Source of the DNA: Proteus cibi
Lineage (GTDB): Bacteria > Pseudomonadota > Gammaproteobacteria > Enterobacterales > Enterobacteriaceae
Direction: 5' to 3'
Length of the DNA: 64,000 nt
Assembly (NCBI RefSeq): GCF_003144405.1
Contig: NZ_PENW01000016.1
Span: 62,001-126,000 of the forward strand
Shown here: in pieces, positions 15,413-25,341 of the stretch
How positions within the stretch are numbered: the first letter of the stretch is position 1
Layout of the letters: each line of letters starts with the position of its first letter
The notes under the pieces: model-generated
What the model was told of the DNA's origin: nothing
Database searches by the model: none
What the model saw: the letters and a program-made list of their open reading frames with translations, nothing else
Made by a program: the position numbers and the translations under genes

Positions 15413-16702
15413 ATGAAAATTTTAAATGCGAATATTAGTCAGAAAAAAATAAATAAATTAGTAGATAACTCACCATCTGATGTAATGACTATTTGGGGAA
15501 AAATAAAAGACTGGTTTGGATTTAGTCAGGAAAAAAAAGTATTAACCTTAATTCATAATGTTTATTTTAGCCAAGAAACAACAGCGCTAGAAAAAAATAG
15601 AGATTTCTTTTACTTAAAGAAACTTGCGGGAGAACAGTATAGAAATAATTTTCAATATAAATCAAATAATAATAGCATTTCTTATGTTATTGATTTTAAT
15701 GGTGAAACTATTGAATCAAGTAGTGATATCACTCCATTTGTTGACGCTATAAATAAGGAACTCAATTTAAATTTAAAAAACTATAGTAGTGAAGAACTAG
15801 ATGCATTTATTAATAATTATTATAAATTGTCTGCATTAAGTAATGATATCAATGATTATGAGGAAAAGTTTATTGCATTTAGAGCAATTCTTATGGAATG
15901 TATTGATGATAAAAAAAATCCTCTTGACAAAAGAGGGTTTAATCTTAATGACTTTAAAGCAAAAGAAACATTCAATGATCAATACGATTATTTGAAAATA
16001 AATAGTGAAAAATATTTAGTTAACATTGATACTGAAAAATTAATCAATCATATATATAATTCTACAGAACAGCATAATTACGAAGAGCTTAGGGGACAGG
16101 TAGAAAAAGATATTTTAAGATATGATTTAAAATTCAACAATGAACGTATATCTGGCATTACTTCATTAGAGGAAAAATTAAAACTATTAAATAATAAAGA
16201 TACTATGGTTATTTTTGAATTGCTCAATCAAGGTATTTTCCCAATGATAAAAGATTCTTTTGAAAAATATGATCCTATTGCTTCAATGTATTCGCCCTTT
16301 ACAGGAAAGACATCTGTTAATATAGAACAAAAAGGTAATTCATACATTATAACGGTCAACAATAAAAAGGAAATTACCGAGCCTGATATTAAAAAAGTGA
16401 GTGATATATCAGATCAGATTTTAAACGACTTTGATTATAATTCTATGAATTTATATATGAAAAATTTTGTCGATGCTCCTGTATCAAAGGAAAAGTTAGA
16501 GGTTGCATTAAATCAGTATCAAAATGAAACAGAGAAAAGAATGACAGACAGTATTGATACTAAATTTAATTACAATCAAAGTAGGTTTGTTTTGCTGGAA
16601 GAAAGTATAAATATCAAATTTGAATTCAATCCTGACCTAATGAAAAAACTCACCATTTCAACTAATGAAAGTAAAGTTGAATATAGTTTATTAAAATCTT
16701 GA
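15413..16702 (+). CDS. putative type III secretion effector with Salmonella-type N-terminal secretion domain
   Basis: This is a 429-residue protein from ATG 15413 (an in-frame TTG/ATG at 15386/15395 would add 6-9 residues). Residues 8-85 follow the pattern of the N-terminal domain shared by Salmonella SspH1/2, SlrP, SifA, SifB, SseI and SseJ. ISQKKI near 8 matches ISNRRI, and W28-GKIKDW-F35 matches the WEKMKEFF translocation motif. SQEKKVLTLI matches THQTEALECI, and TTALEKNRDFFYLKKLA matches TTREDVINRFELLRTLA. The rest (about 340 residues, hydrophilic, AT-rich, Lys/Asn-rich, no signal peptide or membrane segment) matches no effector enzyme I recognise. The match is from memory of the family and needs a profile search. 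The gene lies alone between an AEC transporter and amn, with no secretion apparatus in this window. Confidence 0.6.
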   Translation: MKILNANISQKKINKLVDNSPSDVMTIWGKIKDWFGFSQEKKVLTLIHNVYFSQETTALEKNRDFFYLKKLAGEQYRNNFQYKSNNNSISYVIDFNGETIESSSDITPFVDAINKELNLNLKNYSSEELDAFINNYYKLSALSNDINDYEEKFIAFRAILMECIDDKKNPLDKRGFNLNDFKAKETFNDQYDYLKINSEKYLVNIDTEKLINHIYNSTEQHNYEELRGQVEKDILRYDLKFNNERISGITSLEEKLKLLNNKDTMVIFELLNQGIFPMIKDSFEKYDPIASMYSPFTGKTSVNIEQKGNSYIITVNNKKEITEPDIKKVSDISDQILNDFDYNSMNLYMKNFVDAPVSKEKLEVALNQYQNETEKRMTDSIDTKFNYNQSRFVLLEESINIKFEFNPDLMKKLTISTNESKVEYSLLKS

Positions 16703-16766
16703 TTTGGGATAAAAGGGGCTTCTTGCTATTATGGTTATAAACCAATAATAAATAAGAGGCTCTTTT

Positions 16767-18218
16767 ATGTCACAACCTCATAATACAGAAATTCAAAAAA
16801 TTATTAATGAGTTAAAACAGCAATATCAAAAAGCTGTTGACGCTTTACGTAATGCAATTGTTGATTATGTACAAGACGGAAAATTGCCTGATGTAAAACA
16901 GAGAGCGGAAGGATTATTTTCCTATCCTCAATTAACAGTACATTGGTCAGGGGAAATCAAAACAGAAGATAAGACGAGAGCTTATGGCCGTCTATCTCGA
17001 TCAGGGACTTATTCAACAACAATCACTAATCCGGCTTTATTTGAAAATTATCTGTCAGAACAACTACAACTTATTGCTGATGCTTATCATGCTACTTTTG
17101 AAGTAAACGCTTCAAAACAAGAAATTCCTTATCCTTTCGTGATTGATGGAACAGGCATTGGATTTGATAGAAAGATGAGTGCCTCTTTAGCAAAATATTT
17201 TCCAACCACTGATTTATCTAAAATTGGTGATGAAATTACCGACGGTTTAATTAGCGATAGGGATATTTTACCTCTTTCTCATTTTGATGCATTGCGTACG
17301 GATTTTTCATTAGCGCGTTTAAAGCATTACACAGGAACATTACCTGAAGATGTTCAACCTTATATTTTATATACCAATTATAATCGTTATGTTGATGAGT
17401 TCGTTCGTTGGGCTTGTGAACAAGTCGCAGATAAGAATAGCGCATATTGCGCACTCTCTTGTGCGGGATTTCAGCAAATTACGGCAGAAACGGTTGATCC
17501 TGAAAAGTTAATTTCTGATTTAACTTGGAAGAAATATCAAATGCCTGCCTATCATTTAATTGCCAAAGAAGGTCCCGGAATCACATTAGTGAATATTGGT
17601 GTTGGCCCTTCAAATGCGAAAACAATTTGCGATCACTTAGCGGTTTTACGTCCTCATGTTTGGTTAATGATTGGTCATTGTGGCGGATTACGTGAGAGTC
17701 AACAACTTGGTGATTATGTTTTGGCTCATGCTTATTTACGTGATGATCATATTTTAGATGACGTTTTACCTCCTGATATTCCTATTCCAAATATTGCTGA
17801 AGTACAACGTGCACTTTATGATGCGACGAAAATGATCAGCGGTAAACCAGGACATGAAATAAAACAGCGATTAAGAACAGGGACTGTTGTTACAACGGAT
17901 GATCGCAACTGGGAATTACGTTTTTCCGTTTCAGCTAGAAGATTCAATTTAAGTCGGGCTGTCGCTGTTGATATGGAAAGTGCCACAATTGCTGCACAAG
18001 GTTATCGTTTTCGCGTTCCTTATGGCACTTTATTGTGTGTGTCAGATAAACCCTTACATGGTGAAATTAAATTACCCGGTCAGGCTAATCATTTTTATGA
18101 AGGTGCGGTATCCGAACATCTGCAAATTGGTATTCAAGCGATTGAGTTATTAAAAGAAGAAGAGGATAAACTGCATTCTCGCAAGTTAAGAACGTTTAAT
18201 GAACCACCATTCAGATAA
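16767..18218 (+). CDS. amn: AMP nucleosidase
   Basis: This 483-residue protein matches the length of E. coli Amn. It has the Amn-specific N-terminal domain (FSYPQLTVHWSG, RAYGRLSRSGTYSTTITNP) and the C-terminal nucleoside-phosphorylase-like domain with GVGPSNAKT, GHCGGLRE and AVDMESATIAAQG. It hydrolyses AMP to adenine and ribose 5-phosphate in the cytoplasm, helping adjust the adenylate pool. A good AAGAGG site lies upstream and a bidirectional terminator follows. Confidence 0.96.
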   Translation: MSQPHNTEIQKIINELKQQYQKAVDALRNAIVDYVQDGKLPDVKQRAEGLFSYPQLTVHWSGEIKTEDKTRAYGRLSRSGTYSTTITNPALFENYLSEQLQLIADAYHATFEVNASKQEIPYPFVIDGTGIGFDRKMSASLAKYFPTTDLSKIGDEITDGLISDRDILPLSHFDALRTDFSLARLKHYTGTLPEDVQPYILYTNYNRYVDEFVRWACEQVADKNSAYCALSCAGFQQITAETVDPEKLISDLTWKKYQMPAYHLIAKEGPGITLVNIGVGPSNAKTICDHLAVLRPHVWLMIGHCGGLRESQQLGDYVLAHAYLRDDHILDDVLPPDIPIPNIAEVQRALYDATKMISGKPGHEIKQRLRTGTVVTTDDRNWELRFSVSARRFNLSRAVAVDMESATIAAQGYRFRVPYGTLLCVSDKPLHGEIKLPGQANHFYEGAVSEHLQIGIQAIELLKEEEDKLHSRKLRTFNEPPFR

Positions 18219-18240
18219 ACTGTAAAAATAAGCTTACTTT

Positions 18241-18277
18241 AAAAACCCAATTTAATTTATTAAATTGGGTTTTTTTC
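18241..18277. terminator. bidirectional terminator between amn and recombinase
   Basis: The stem AAAACCCAATTTAA with TTAAATTGGGTTTT is flanked by A and T runs between convergent genes. Confidence 0.88.
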
Positions 18278-18287
18278 AGAGTAAAAA

Positions 18288-19280
18288 CTAAAAACGTAAA
18301 TGTCTAGCTGCTTTTCTGAGTCGATCATCTCCGCGCCTATCATAACGCTGAGTTGTCATAATACTGGCATGTCCCATGGCATCTTTTACGGTGACGATAT
18401 CTTCACCATTATCAAGCATTGCAGAAGCAAACGTTCTTCTCAAATCATGGGGAGCAAATTTATCAATACCACTTTCTTGTTGGCGTATTTCTAAAATATA
18501 GTAAATAGCTTGGTCTGTTATTCGCTCATCAGTAACATCATCAAACCGGCGAATTCGAGTGAAAAGGGCCCCATTTTGAGTGCCTCTTATTTCATCGATC
18601 CATAATTGAACGCGATCCCAAGTATCATCAGGCATATAAGACATGCGTTCTTTATTGCCTTTACCTCTCACAATAAAGGCTTGATCACGAAACTGAATAT
18701 GTTCGTAATTTAGAGCCACAATTTCTGATCGGCGTAATCCACAGCCTAATAGCACGCCTAATATTGCGGCATCTCTTAAACCTTTTGATGAATTGTCTTT
18801 TTCACAACTTCGAAATAAAGCACGGATTTCACTGCTAGTTAGCGCACGACCTTTGGGTAACCGACTTCCTCTTACTGATTTAACTTGGCGGATATGCTGA
18901 TAACTTTCAGTATCCATTTGTTTCATTGCCCAAGCTTCTAAAGCGACACCTTTTAATGCAGCGAGATAAGTATTGATCGTGGCGGGGGCTTTATTGGCAT
19001 CGGACAACATATCAATAATGGCTTGAATATGATGACGACGAAGTGCTCCCCATTGGCAATTTTTAAGAGAAGAAAAACCGATCATCTTAGCAACAATAGT
19101 GAGAAACGATCCCATTGTTTGACGACTACGTTTTGAACCTAAACTCATTAAATATGCCATTGCAGGATTGGTATGAGCAGGTGAGGTGAATGTTGCATTT
19201 AGATCCAATAATGCTTGTTTTTCAGGCAAGACTAGCGAGGTTTCAGGTGTTAAGTCCTGATCGTCGTGGTGAAATTCCAC
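18288..19280 (-). CDS. solitary tyrosine recombinase/integrase
   Basis: This 330-residue protein has a complete catalytic set: Arg183 (GCGLRRSE), Lys208 (RGKGNKER), His278-x-x-Arg281 (HDLRR), His304 (MGHAS) and nucleophile Tyr313 (QRYDRR). An N-terminal SAM-like core-binding domain spans about 40-125. It is XerC/D-like in size but clearly distinct, and resembles stand-alone integrases found in Gammaproteobacteria. No phage or plasmid genes, gene cassettes or flanking att-like repeats are evident nearby, so its target is unknown. The gene is convergent with amn and intact. Confidence 0.82.
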   Translation of the reverse strand: MEFHHDDQDLTPETSLVLPEKQALLDLNATFTSPAHTNPAMAYLMSLGSKRSRQTMGSFLTIVAKMIGFSSLKNCQWGALRRHHIQAIIDMLSDANKAPATINTYLAALKGVALEAWAMKQMDTESYQHIRQVKSVRGSRLPKGRALTSSEIRALFRSCEKDNSSKGLRDAAILGVLLGCGLRRSEIVALNYEHIQFRDQAFIVRGKGNKERMSYMPDDTWDRVQLWIDEIRGTQNGALFTRIRRFDDVTDERITDQAIYYILEIRQQESGIDKFAPHDLRRTFASAMLDNGEDIVTVKDAMGHASIMTTQRYDRRGDDRLRKAARHLRF

Positions 19281-19620
19281 TGTGATTTCCTTATTAAATC
19301 AACATAACCATGATGAATATTCTAACAGATCCAAAAAAGAAAAAAGCTACTTTTTCAAAGGATCATTTTAATAAGTAGAGATGATCTTGTTTGTTTTATC
19401 GTCAATAAGGTTGTTATGTAAGCTTTTTTAGGGTGAATAACAGTCAAGTTGAATTAAGGAAAAAATAGGGTAAATGGCATTAAGAAAAAGAGTAAGAGAA
19501 TAAGAAGAGGAAAAGGGAGTTTTATCTCGTTTTCGCACCCAAGATTTTCACCTTTTATCGACTTAAAAATAATGAAGATAACCGTAAAATCGGGTGCGAA
19601 ATAATCAATAGTTAGTTAAA
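19281..19620. other. intergenic region with a homopurine tract and a long inverted repeat
   Basis: It holds the recombinase promoter side, a purine-rich stretch (about 19472-19519) and an inverted repeat (TCGCACCC-AAGATTTT at 19533-19548 with AAAATCGGGTGCGA at 19586-19599, about 37-base spacer). No ORF is supported. Confidence 0.5.
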
Positions 19621-20655
19621 TTACTCTTTATAAATTGCGACAACAGGTTTTCCATCATTACCAATTGTGCCACGATACATACCTTCAGAATTAAAACTCA
19701 TGGTGTAGTTACCTGTTTTATCTAATACGATAACACCGCCACTACCATTAATTGCTTTAACTTCATCAAGTGCATTTTGAGCGGCTTCTTCTAAAGGTAA
19801 ATTTTTATATTTAACTTGGGCTGCAATATTAAATGCCGTTAGTGTTCTGATAAACATTTCACCCGATCCAGTTGCAGATACAGCAACGGTTTCGTTATCA
19901 GCATAATTACCCGCACCAATAATAGGGGAATCACCAACTCGACCGTAACGCTTGTTTGTCATTCCTCCGGTAGAGGTTCCTGCTGCCAAGTTGCCATGTT
20001 GGTCAAGAGCAACAGCACCAACCGTGCCGTATTTATAATCGTACATCATAGGATCAACAAAAAGAGCGGCTGTTTTACCATCATGATCTAAAACGACTTG
20101 TTCTTTTTCTATTGCTTTTTGAAGTTGTTGCCAACGATGTTCAGTTCTAAAATAGGACGGATCAACAATAGTAAGCCCTTGTTCTTTAGCAAAAAGATCA
20201 GCACCATTAGAAGCCATCATAACATGTGGACTTTTTTCCATCACGGCAATGGCGGCATTAATTGGATTCTTAACGGTAGTGACACCTGCAACAGCGCCAG
20301 CTTTACGAGTTTTACCATCCATAATAGAAGCATCAAGTTCATTACGACCATCATGAGTAAAAACGGCACCTTTTCCTGCATTAAATAAGGGCGAATCTTC
20401 CATAACATTAATCGATTTTTGAACCGCTTCTATGCTGGTGCCGCCACTATTTAAAACAGCATATCCCGCGTTTAATGCTTCAGTTAGTTTTTCTTTATAT
20501 TCTTTTTCTTGTTCTGGTGTGATGGTATCTTTAGTGATTGTTCCGGCACCACCATGAATAACAAGGCGAATAGGGGCGTCGGTATTTGCGAAAACAGAGG
20601 TAGCAAACAGAGTACAAAGTGTCATTGTGGCGAGTTTATACTTAATATTATTCAT
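19621..20655 (-). CDS. iaaA: isoaspartyl peptidase/L-asparaginase, exported type
   Basis: This 344-residue Ntn-hydrolase precursor has a signal peptide (residues 1-23, ending VFA) before RLVIHGGAGT. The autocleavage and catalytic Thr lies in YGTVGAVALD, and GRVGDSPIIGAGNYAD and SATGSGE form the substrate pocket. The precursor should self-cleave into alpha and beta subunits. It hydrolyses isoaspartyl dipeptides and asparagine, here probably in the periplasm. The gene is monocistronic. Confidence 0.88.
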   Translation of the reverse strand: MNNIKYKLATMTLCTLFATSVFANTDAPIRLVIHGGAGTITKDTITPEQEKEYKEKLTEALNAGYAVLNSGGTSIEAVQKSINVMEDSPLFNAGKGAVFTHDGRNELDASIMDGKTRKAGAVAGVTTVKNPINAAIAVMEKSPHVMMASNGADLFAKEQGLTIVDPSYFRTEHRWQQLQKAIEKEQVVLDHDGKTAALFVDPMMYDYKYGTVGAVALDQHGNLAAGTSTGGMTNKRYGRVGDSPIIGAGNYADNETVAVSATGSGEMFIRTLTAFNIAAQVKYKNLPLEEAAQNALDEVKAINGSGGVIVLDKTGNYTMSFNSEGMYRGTIGNDGKPVVAIYKE

Positions 20656-21502
20656 ATAACCCTTCTTGTTTTTAATTAAAATTGACGTGGTATCATCATA
20701 TGGATTTTACGATCTTGATCTTAAATTCTAATTAATTACATCGACGTACTTTAATAACTAACTGCAATAATCACTATATAAAAAGTTTAAGACATAAGTG
20801 GTCTGAACACTCAACTTTCTTTTTAATTTGTCGATCTTCATCATGTAATAATCTGTTTTTATTTTTAAATAGAAAAATCAATGCATTGTGTATTTTTAAT
20901 GTTTTGAGGTTTAATAAAGGGATAAATATAAAAATTATCTAATCGTGTTTTTTTAAAAACAAAAATAATAATGCTATTTTTACTTTTTGTTTTTATTTTA
21001 TATGATAAATTTTAAAATATGAAATTCACTAAATTATATAATAGAGGCAACTTTCAATGATGTTAAATAAGAGACTGAATGAGTTGTGAGTATTGAGTTT
21101 TTATCAAAAAATCAAGTTATCCTTTAATATTAATTATCTATTGATAACGCATTGTTATTATTTCATTTGTATTTTAATGTCACAAAATGGGTTTTCTATA
21201 TACAATTTGTGTGTTTCTTCGAATAATCAAAAATAGATGATGGATTATGTGATAAAAGTACTACATTAATTTGAGTTAAGGCTCTATTATAATAACATAA
21301 CATTTATAATTCATAAGGTTAGCATTTAATATTTCATTTTTTTATAGTGAGTGCGTTCGCTTTATCAATACAAATGAACTATTTTTAAATAGATATAAAA
21401 TAAAAAACTAATACGTCTCATTATTTAACTATTTTCTTACATACAGCGGATAAACATATTTTTGGTATTCTTTTATGGCTAAAGGAAGGTTAAATAATTT
21501 AT
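20656..21502. other. long AT-rich intergenic region
   Basis: About 850 bases lie between two divergent transcription units. No ORF, tRNA or clear hairpin terminator is recognised. AT-rich promoter-like words (for example TTATAAT near 21287) are present, but no pair with correct spacing is convincing. Confidence 0.4.
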
Positions 21503-22576
21503 ATGAAAACTCAAAAAAAGAGTCGTTTTTTTGTTTATAGCCTCATTCTCGTCGCAGTTATTGCCGCGGGAATTTTTTGGTGGAAATCTCAAGCATCAAC
21601 ACTTCCTTCAGGATTTGCTCAAAGTAATGGGAGAATAGAAGCAACAGAAATTGATATTTCAACGAAGAGTCCAGGAAGAATAGATTCTATTTTAGTTCAA
21701 GAAGGTGATTTTGTTAAAGCGGGTGAAGTGTTAGCAAACATGGATACTCGAACACTTAAAGAACAACTTCATGAAGTTCAAGCTCAATTAAATCAAGCAA
21801 AAAGCAGTGTGGTCACCGCAGAATCAGCATTATCACAACGTAAAAGTGAACAACTTGCAGCTCAAGCTGTTGTTCGCCAACGTATTGCTGAGCTTGATGC
21901 CGCCCAAAAAAGACTTAATCGTTCTCGTGCATTAGTAAAAACGAATGCGATCTCTATTCAACAATTAGATGATGATATTGCTAGAACAGAAGGTGCAAGA
22001 GCTGCGGTTGAAGCCGCTAAAGCGCAAGAAACTGCAACTATTGCAGCAATAGAATCAGCAAAAGCAGGGATCATTCAAGCTAATACAAAAGTGGATGCAG
22101 CAACAGCAACTGAAAGACGCATTTTGGCAGAATTAGATGACAGCATTTTAAAAGCGCCTCGTAATGGTCGTGTTCAATATCGTGTCGCAGAGCCGGGAGA
22201 AGTTTTAGGTGCGGGCGGTAGAGTCTTAAATATGGTCGATCTAAGTGATGTTTATATGACGTTTTTTTTACCAACAGAAGCTGCTGGTAAAGCGGCATTA
22301 GGAAGTGAAGTTCATATTATTTTAGATGCAGCGCCTCATATTGTTATTCCGGCAAAAACAACCTACGTTGCGAGCGTCGCGCAATTTACACCAAAAACCG
22401 TTGAAACTGATAATGAGCGATTAAAACTCATGTTTCGTGTAAGAGCGCGTATTGCACCTGAATTACTTGAAAAACACCTTGAATATGTAAAAACAGGTTT
22501 ACCGGGTCGTGCTTATATTCGCTTAGATAACAGCCAATCTTGGCCAACGGATTTAGAGGTGAAATTACCACAATGA
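21503..22576 (+). CDS. yhiI: HlyD-family periplasmic adaptor (YhiI/YbhG type)
   Basis: This 357-residue protein has one N-terminal transmembrane anchor (about 10-27), a split biotinyl-lipoyl domain ([18 protein letters not shown] and [21 protein letters not shown]) and a long coiled coil (about 85-195, rich in Ala/Gln/Lys/Glu). It bridges the inner-membrane ABC exporter encoded next to an outer-membrane channel. Its stop overlaps the start of the ABC gene (ATGA), so the two are coupled. Confidence 0.88.
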   Translation: MKTQKKSRFFVYSLILVAVIAAGIFWWKSQASTLPSGFAQSNGRIEATEIDISTKSPGRIDSILVQEGDFVKAGEVLANMDTRTLKEQLHEVQAQLNQAKSSVVTAESALSQRKSEQLAAQAVVRQRIAELDAAQKRLNRSRALVKTNAISIQQLDDDIARTEGARAAVEAAKAQETATIAAIESAKAGIIQANTKVDAATATERRILAELDDSILKAPRNGRVQYRVAEPGEVLGAGGRVLNMVDLSDVYMTFFLPTEAAGKAALGSEVHIILDAAPHIVIPAKTTYVASVAQFTPKTVETDNERLKLMFRVRARIAPELLEKHLEYVKTGLPGRAYIRLDNSQSWPTDLEVKLPQ

Positions 22577-25341
22577 GTCAAACAATGAGAACGCAAAACC
22601 ATTCTCATATCATTGAATTGACTCATGTATCCCAACATTATGGCGATACCAAAGCGCTTGATGATGTGACATTGGCTATTCCTGCGGGAAAAATGGTCGG
22701 GTTAATTGGTCCAGATGGTGTAGGGAAGTCGAGCTTGATCTCGCTTATTTCTGGTGCGAGAGAAATTCAAACTGGGCAAGTCATTGTGTTAAACGGTGAT
22801 ATGAATGATGTTGAACATCGAAGAGCCGTCTGTCCTCGTATTGCTTATATGCCTCAAGGATTAGGTAAAAACCTTTATCACACGCTTTCTGTTTTTGAAA
22901 ATGTTGATTTCTTTGGCCGTTTATTTGGTCAATCAAAACAAGAGCGGGCAGAACGCATCAATGACTTACTTGAAAGTACGGGATTGGCGCCATTCCGTGA
23001 TAGACCTGCGGGTAAACTCTCAGGGGGAATGAAACAAAAACTGGGGTTATGTTGTGCACTTATTCATGATCCAGAATTACTGATCCTTGATGAACCCACT
23101 ACTGGTGTTGATCCATTATCGCGAGCACAATTTTGGGAATTAATTAATCGTATACGTAAGCGTCAAAAAAATATGAGCGTATTAGTTGCAACCGCTTATA
23201 TGGAAGAAGCTGAGCGTTTTGATTGGTTGGTTGCGATGGATGCAGGAAAAATATTAGCAACAGGTCATGCAGATGAATTAAAAGCCCAAACTCATACTAA
23301 TGAACTAGAAGCTGCCTTTATCGAATTATTACCAGACGAGAAAAAGAAAGATCACCAAAAAGTGGTTATTCCACCAAGGGATAAAAGTGACGATGATACC
23401 ATCGCCATTGAAGCGCAAGATTTAACTATGCGTTTTGGGCAATTTGTTGCCGTAGATCATGTCAGCTTTCGTATTCCTAAAGGAGAAATTTTTGGATTCT
23501 TAGGGTCGAATGGTTGTGGTAAATCAACCACCATGAAAATGCTGACAGGTTTACTCGAAGCGAGTGAAGGGCGAGCTTGGTTATTTGGTCAAGAGGTTGA
23601 TCCTAAAGATATTGAGACGCGTCGTCGTGTTGGCTATATGTCTCAAGCATTTTCACTTTATAGTGAATTGACGGTACGACAAAACCTTGAATTACACGCC
23701 AAACTTTTTCATATTCCAGAAGAAGAAATCCCTCAACGTGTTAAGGAAATGAGTGAGCGTTTTAATTTAACCGATGTTGAAGAAATGATGCCCGATGGTT
23801 TGCCATTAGGTATTCGTCAGCGTTTATCGCTCGCAGTTGCAGTTATTCATAAACCTGAAATGTTGATATTGGATGAACCCACTTCAGGGGTTGACCCCAT
23901 TGCGCGAGATATGTTCTGGAACTTGATGGTTGACCTATCAAGACGTGACGGTGTCACTATTTTTATCTCAACTCACTTTATGAATGAAGCGGCACGTTGT
24001 GACCGAATGTCACTGATGCATGCTGGTAAAGTATTAGTCACAGATACACCTGAAAATTTAGTTAAAAATAGTCAATTTGATACGCTTGAAGAAGTCTTTA
24101 TTGATTACCTTAAAAAAGCATCGGGTGAGCAAGAAGCACCTGAACTTGATGAAAAAAGCCTACAACTTCCCGCATCTAGTGATGAAAGTGCGGAAAAAGC
24201 GTTAAAACAAAGATTCAGCTTACGGCGTTTATTTAGTTATAGTATTCGTGAAGGTATGGAGTTACGCCGAGATCCGGTACGTCTTACTTTAGCGTTATTA
24301 GGTACAGTGATCCTGATGTTTATTATGGGTTACGGTATTAGTTTGGATGTTGAAAATTTACGCTTCGGTATTATGGATCGAGATCAAACAGGGTTAAGTC
24401 AGGCATATAGCCAAAATCTTTCAGGCTCTCGGTATTTTATTGAAAAGGCGCCGATCACCGATTATGACCAACTGGAAAAGCGGTTGCGTAGTGGTGATAT
24501 TACAGTTGCGATTGAAATTCCACCTAACTTTGCGCGGGATGTTGCCAAAGGTCACACTGTAAAAATAGGTGTTTGGATTGATGGTGCAATGCCTAATCGC
24601 GCTGAAACTGTCCGTGGTTATATTCAGGCAATGCATTTAACATGGATGCTTGATATGGCTATGCGTCAACCCACTAATGTGGTTGATAAATTGTCACCTA
24701 TTAATATAGAAACCCGCTATCGTTATAACCCTGATGTAAAAAGTTTACCTGCAATTGTACCTGCAGTTATTCCTCTTTTATTAATGATGATCCCCGCAAT
24801 GTTAAGTGCGTTGAGTGTGGTACGTGAAAAAGAGCTGGGTTCTATTATCAATCTTTATGTTACCCCTGTCACTAAAGCAGAGTTTTTGTTAGGTAAGCAA
24901 TTTCCTTATATCTTACTGGGGATGTTTAACTTTTTTATGCTCTGTGCACTTTCGATCTTTGTGTTTGGGGTGAGTTTTAAAGGAAGTATGTTAACGCTTT
25001 CTTTAGGGGCATTACTCTATATTACGATTGCCACGGGAATGGGATTACTCATTTCTTGCTTTATGAAAAGTCAGATCGCAGCCATCTTTGGTACTTCAAT
25101 TATTACGTTAATTCCAGCAACGCAATTTTCAGGAATGATTGATCCTGTTTCGTCACTGGAAGGCATCGGTAAATGGATAGGGCATATTTATCCAACATCT
25201 CACTTTTTAACCATCTCAAGAGGGACATTCTCTAAGGGATTAAACCTTTTTGATTTACCTTGGTCTTTTATTCCTTTGCTTATCACTATCCCAATAGTTA
25301 TTGGGTTGAGTGTCTTTTTTTTGAAAAAGCAGGAGGCTTAA
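22573..25341 (+). CDS. rbbA: ABC exporter with two ATPase domains and one permease domain (RbbA/YhiH type)
   Basis: From ATG 22573 the product has 922 residues. It has ATPase domain 1 ([33 protein letters not shown]), ATPase domain 2 (GSNGCGKST, signature degenerate as [24 protein letters not shown]), then an ABC-2 permease domain with about six membrane segments from about residue 570. The altered second signature is usual for this family. E. coli RbbA has been linked to ribosomes, but the operon context points to export of an unknown substrate. The next gene begins directly after its stop. Confidence 0.88.
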   Translation: MSQTMRTQNHSHIIELTHVSQHYGDTKALDDVTLAIPAGKMVGLIGPDGVGKSSLISLISGAREIQTGQVIVLNGDMNDVEHRRAVCPRIAYMPQGLGKNLYHTLSVFENVDFFGRLFGQSKQERAERINDLLESTGLAPFRDRPAGKLSGGMKQKLGLCCALIHDPELLILDEPTTGVDPLSRAQFWELINRIRKRQKNMSVLVATAYMEEAERFDWLVAMDAGKILATGHADELKAQTHTNELEAAFIELLPDEKKKDHQKVVIPPRDKSDDDTIAIEAQDLTMRFGQFVAVDHVSFRIPKGEIFGFLGSNGCGKSTTMKMLTGLLEASEGRAWLFGQEVDPKDIETRRRVGYMSQAFSLYSELTVRQNLELHAKLFHIPEEEIPQRVKEMSERFNLTDVEEMMPDGLPLGIRQRLSLAVAVIHKPEMLILDEPTSGVDPIARDMFWNLMVDLSRRDGVTIFISTHFMNEAARCDRMSLMHAGKVLVTDTPENLVKNSQFDTLEEVFIDYLKKASGEQEAPELDEKSLQLPASSDESAEKALKQRFSLRRLFSYSIREGMELRRDPVRLTLALLGTVILMFIMGYGISLDVENLRFGIMDRDQTGLSQAYSQNLSGSRYFIEKAPITDYDQLEKRLRSGDITVAIEIPPNFARDVAKGHTVKIGVWIDGAMPNRAETVRGYIQAMHLTWMLDMAMRQPTNVVDKLSPINIETRYRYNPDVKSLPAIVPAVIPLLLMMIPAMLSALSVVREKELGSIINLYVTPVTKAEFLLGKQFPYILLGMFNFFMLCALSIFVFGVSFKGSMLTLSLGALLYITIATGMGLLISCFMKSQIAAIFGTSIITLIPATQFSGMIDPVSSLEGIGKWIGHIYPTSHFLTISRGTFSKGLNLFDLPWSFIPLLITIPIVIGLSVFFLKKQEA

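Noticed and set aside
19533-19599. Integron attC site next to the tyrosine recombinase
   Set aside because: The recombinase lacks evident IntI-specific features, the inverted repeat does not show paired R/L core boxes ending in GTT, and there are no gene cassettes.
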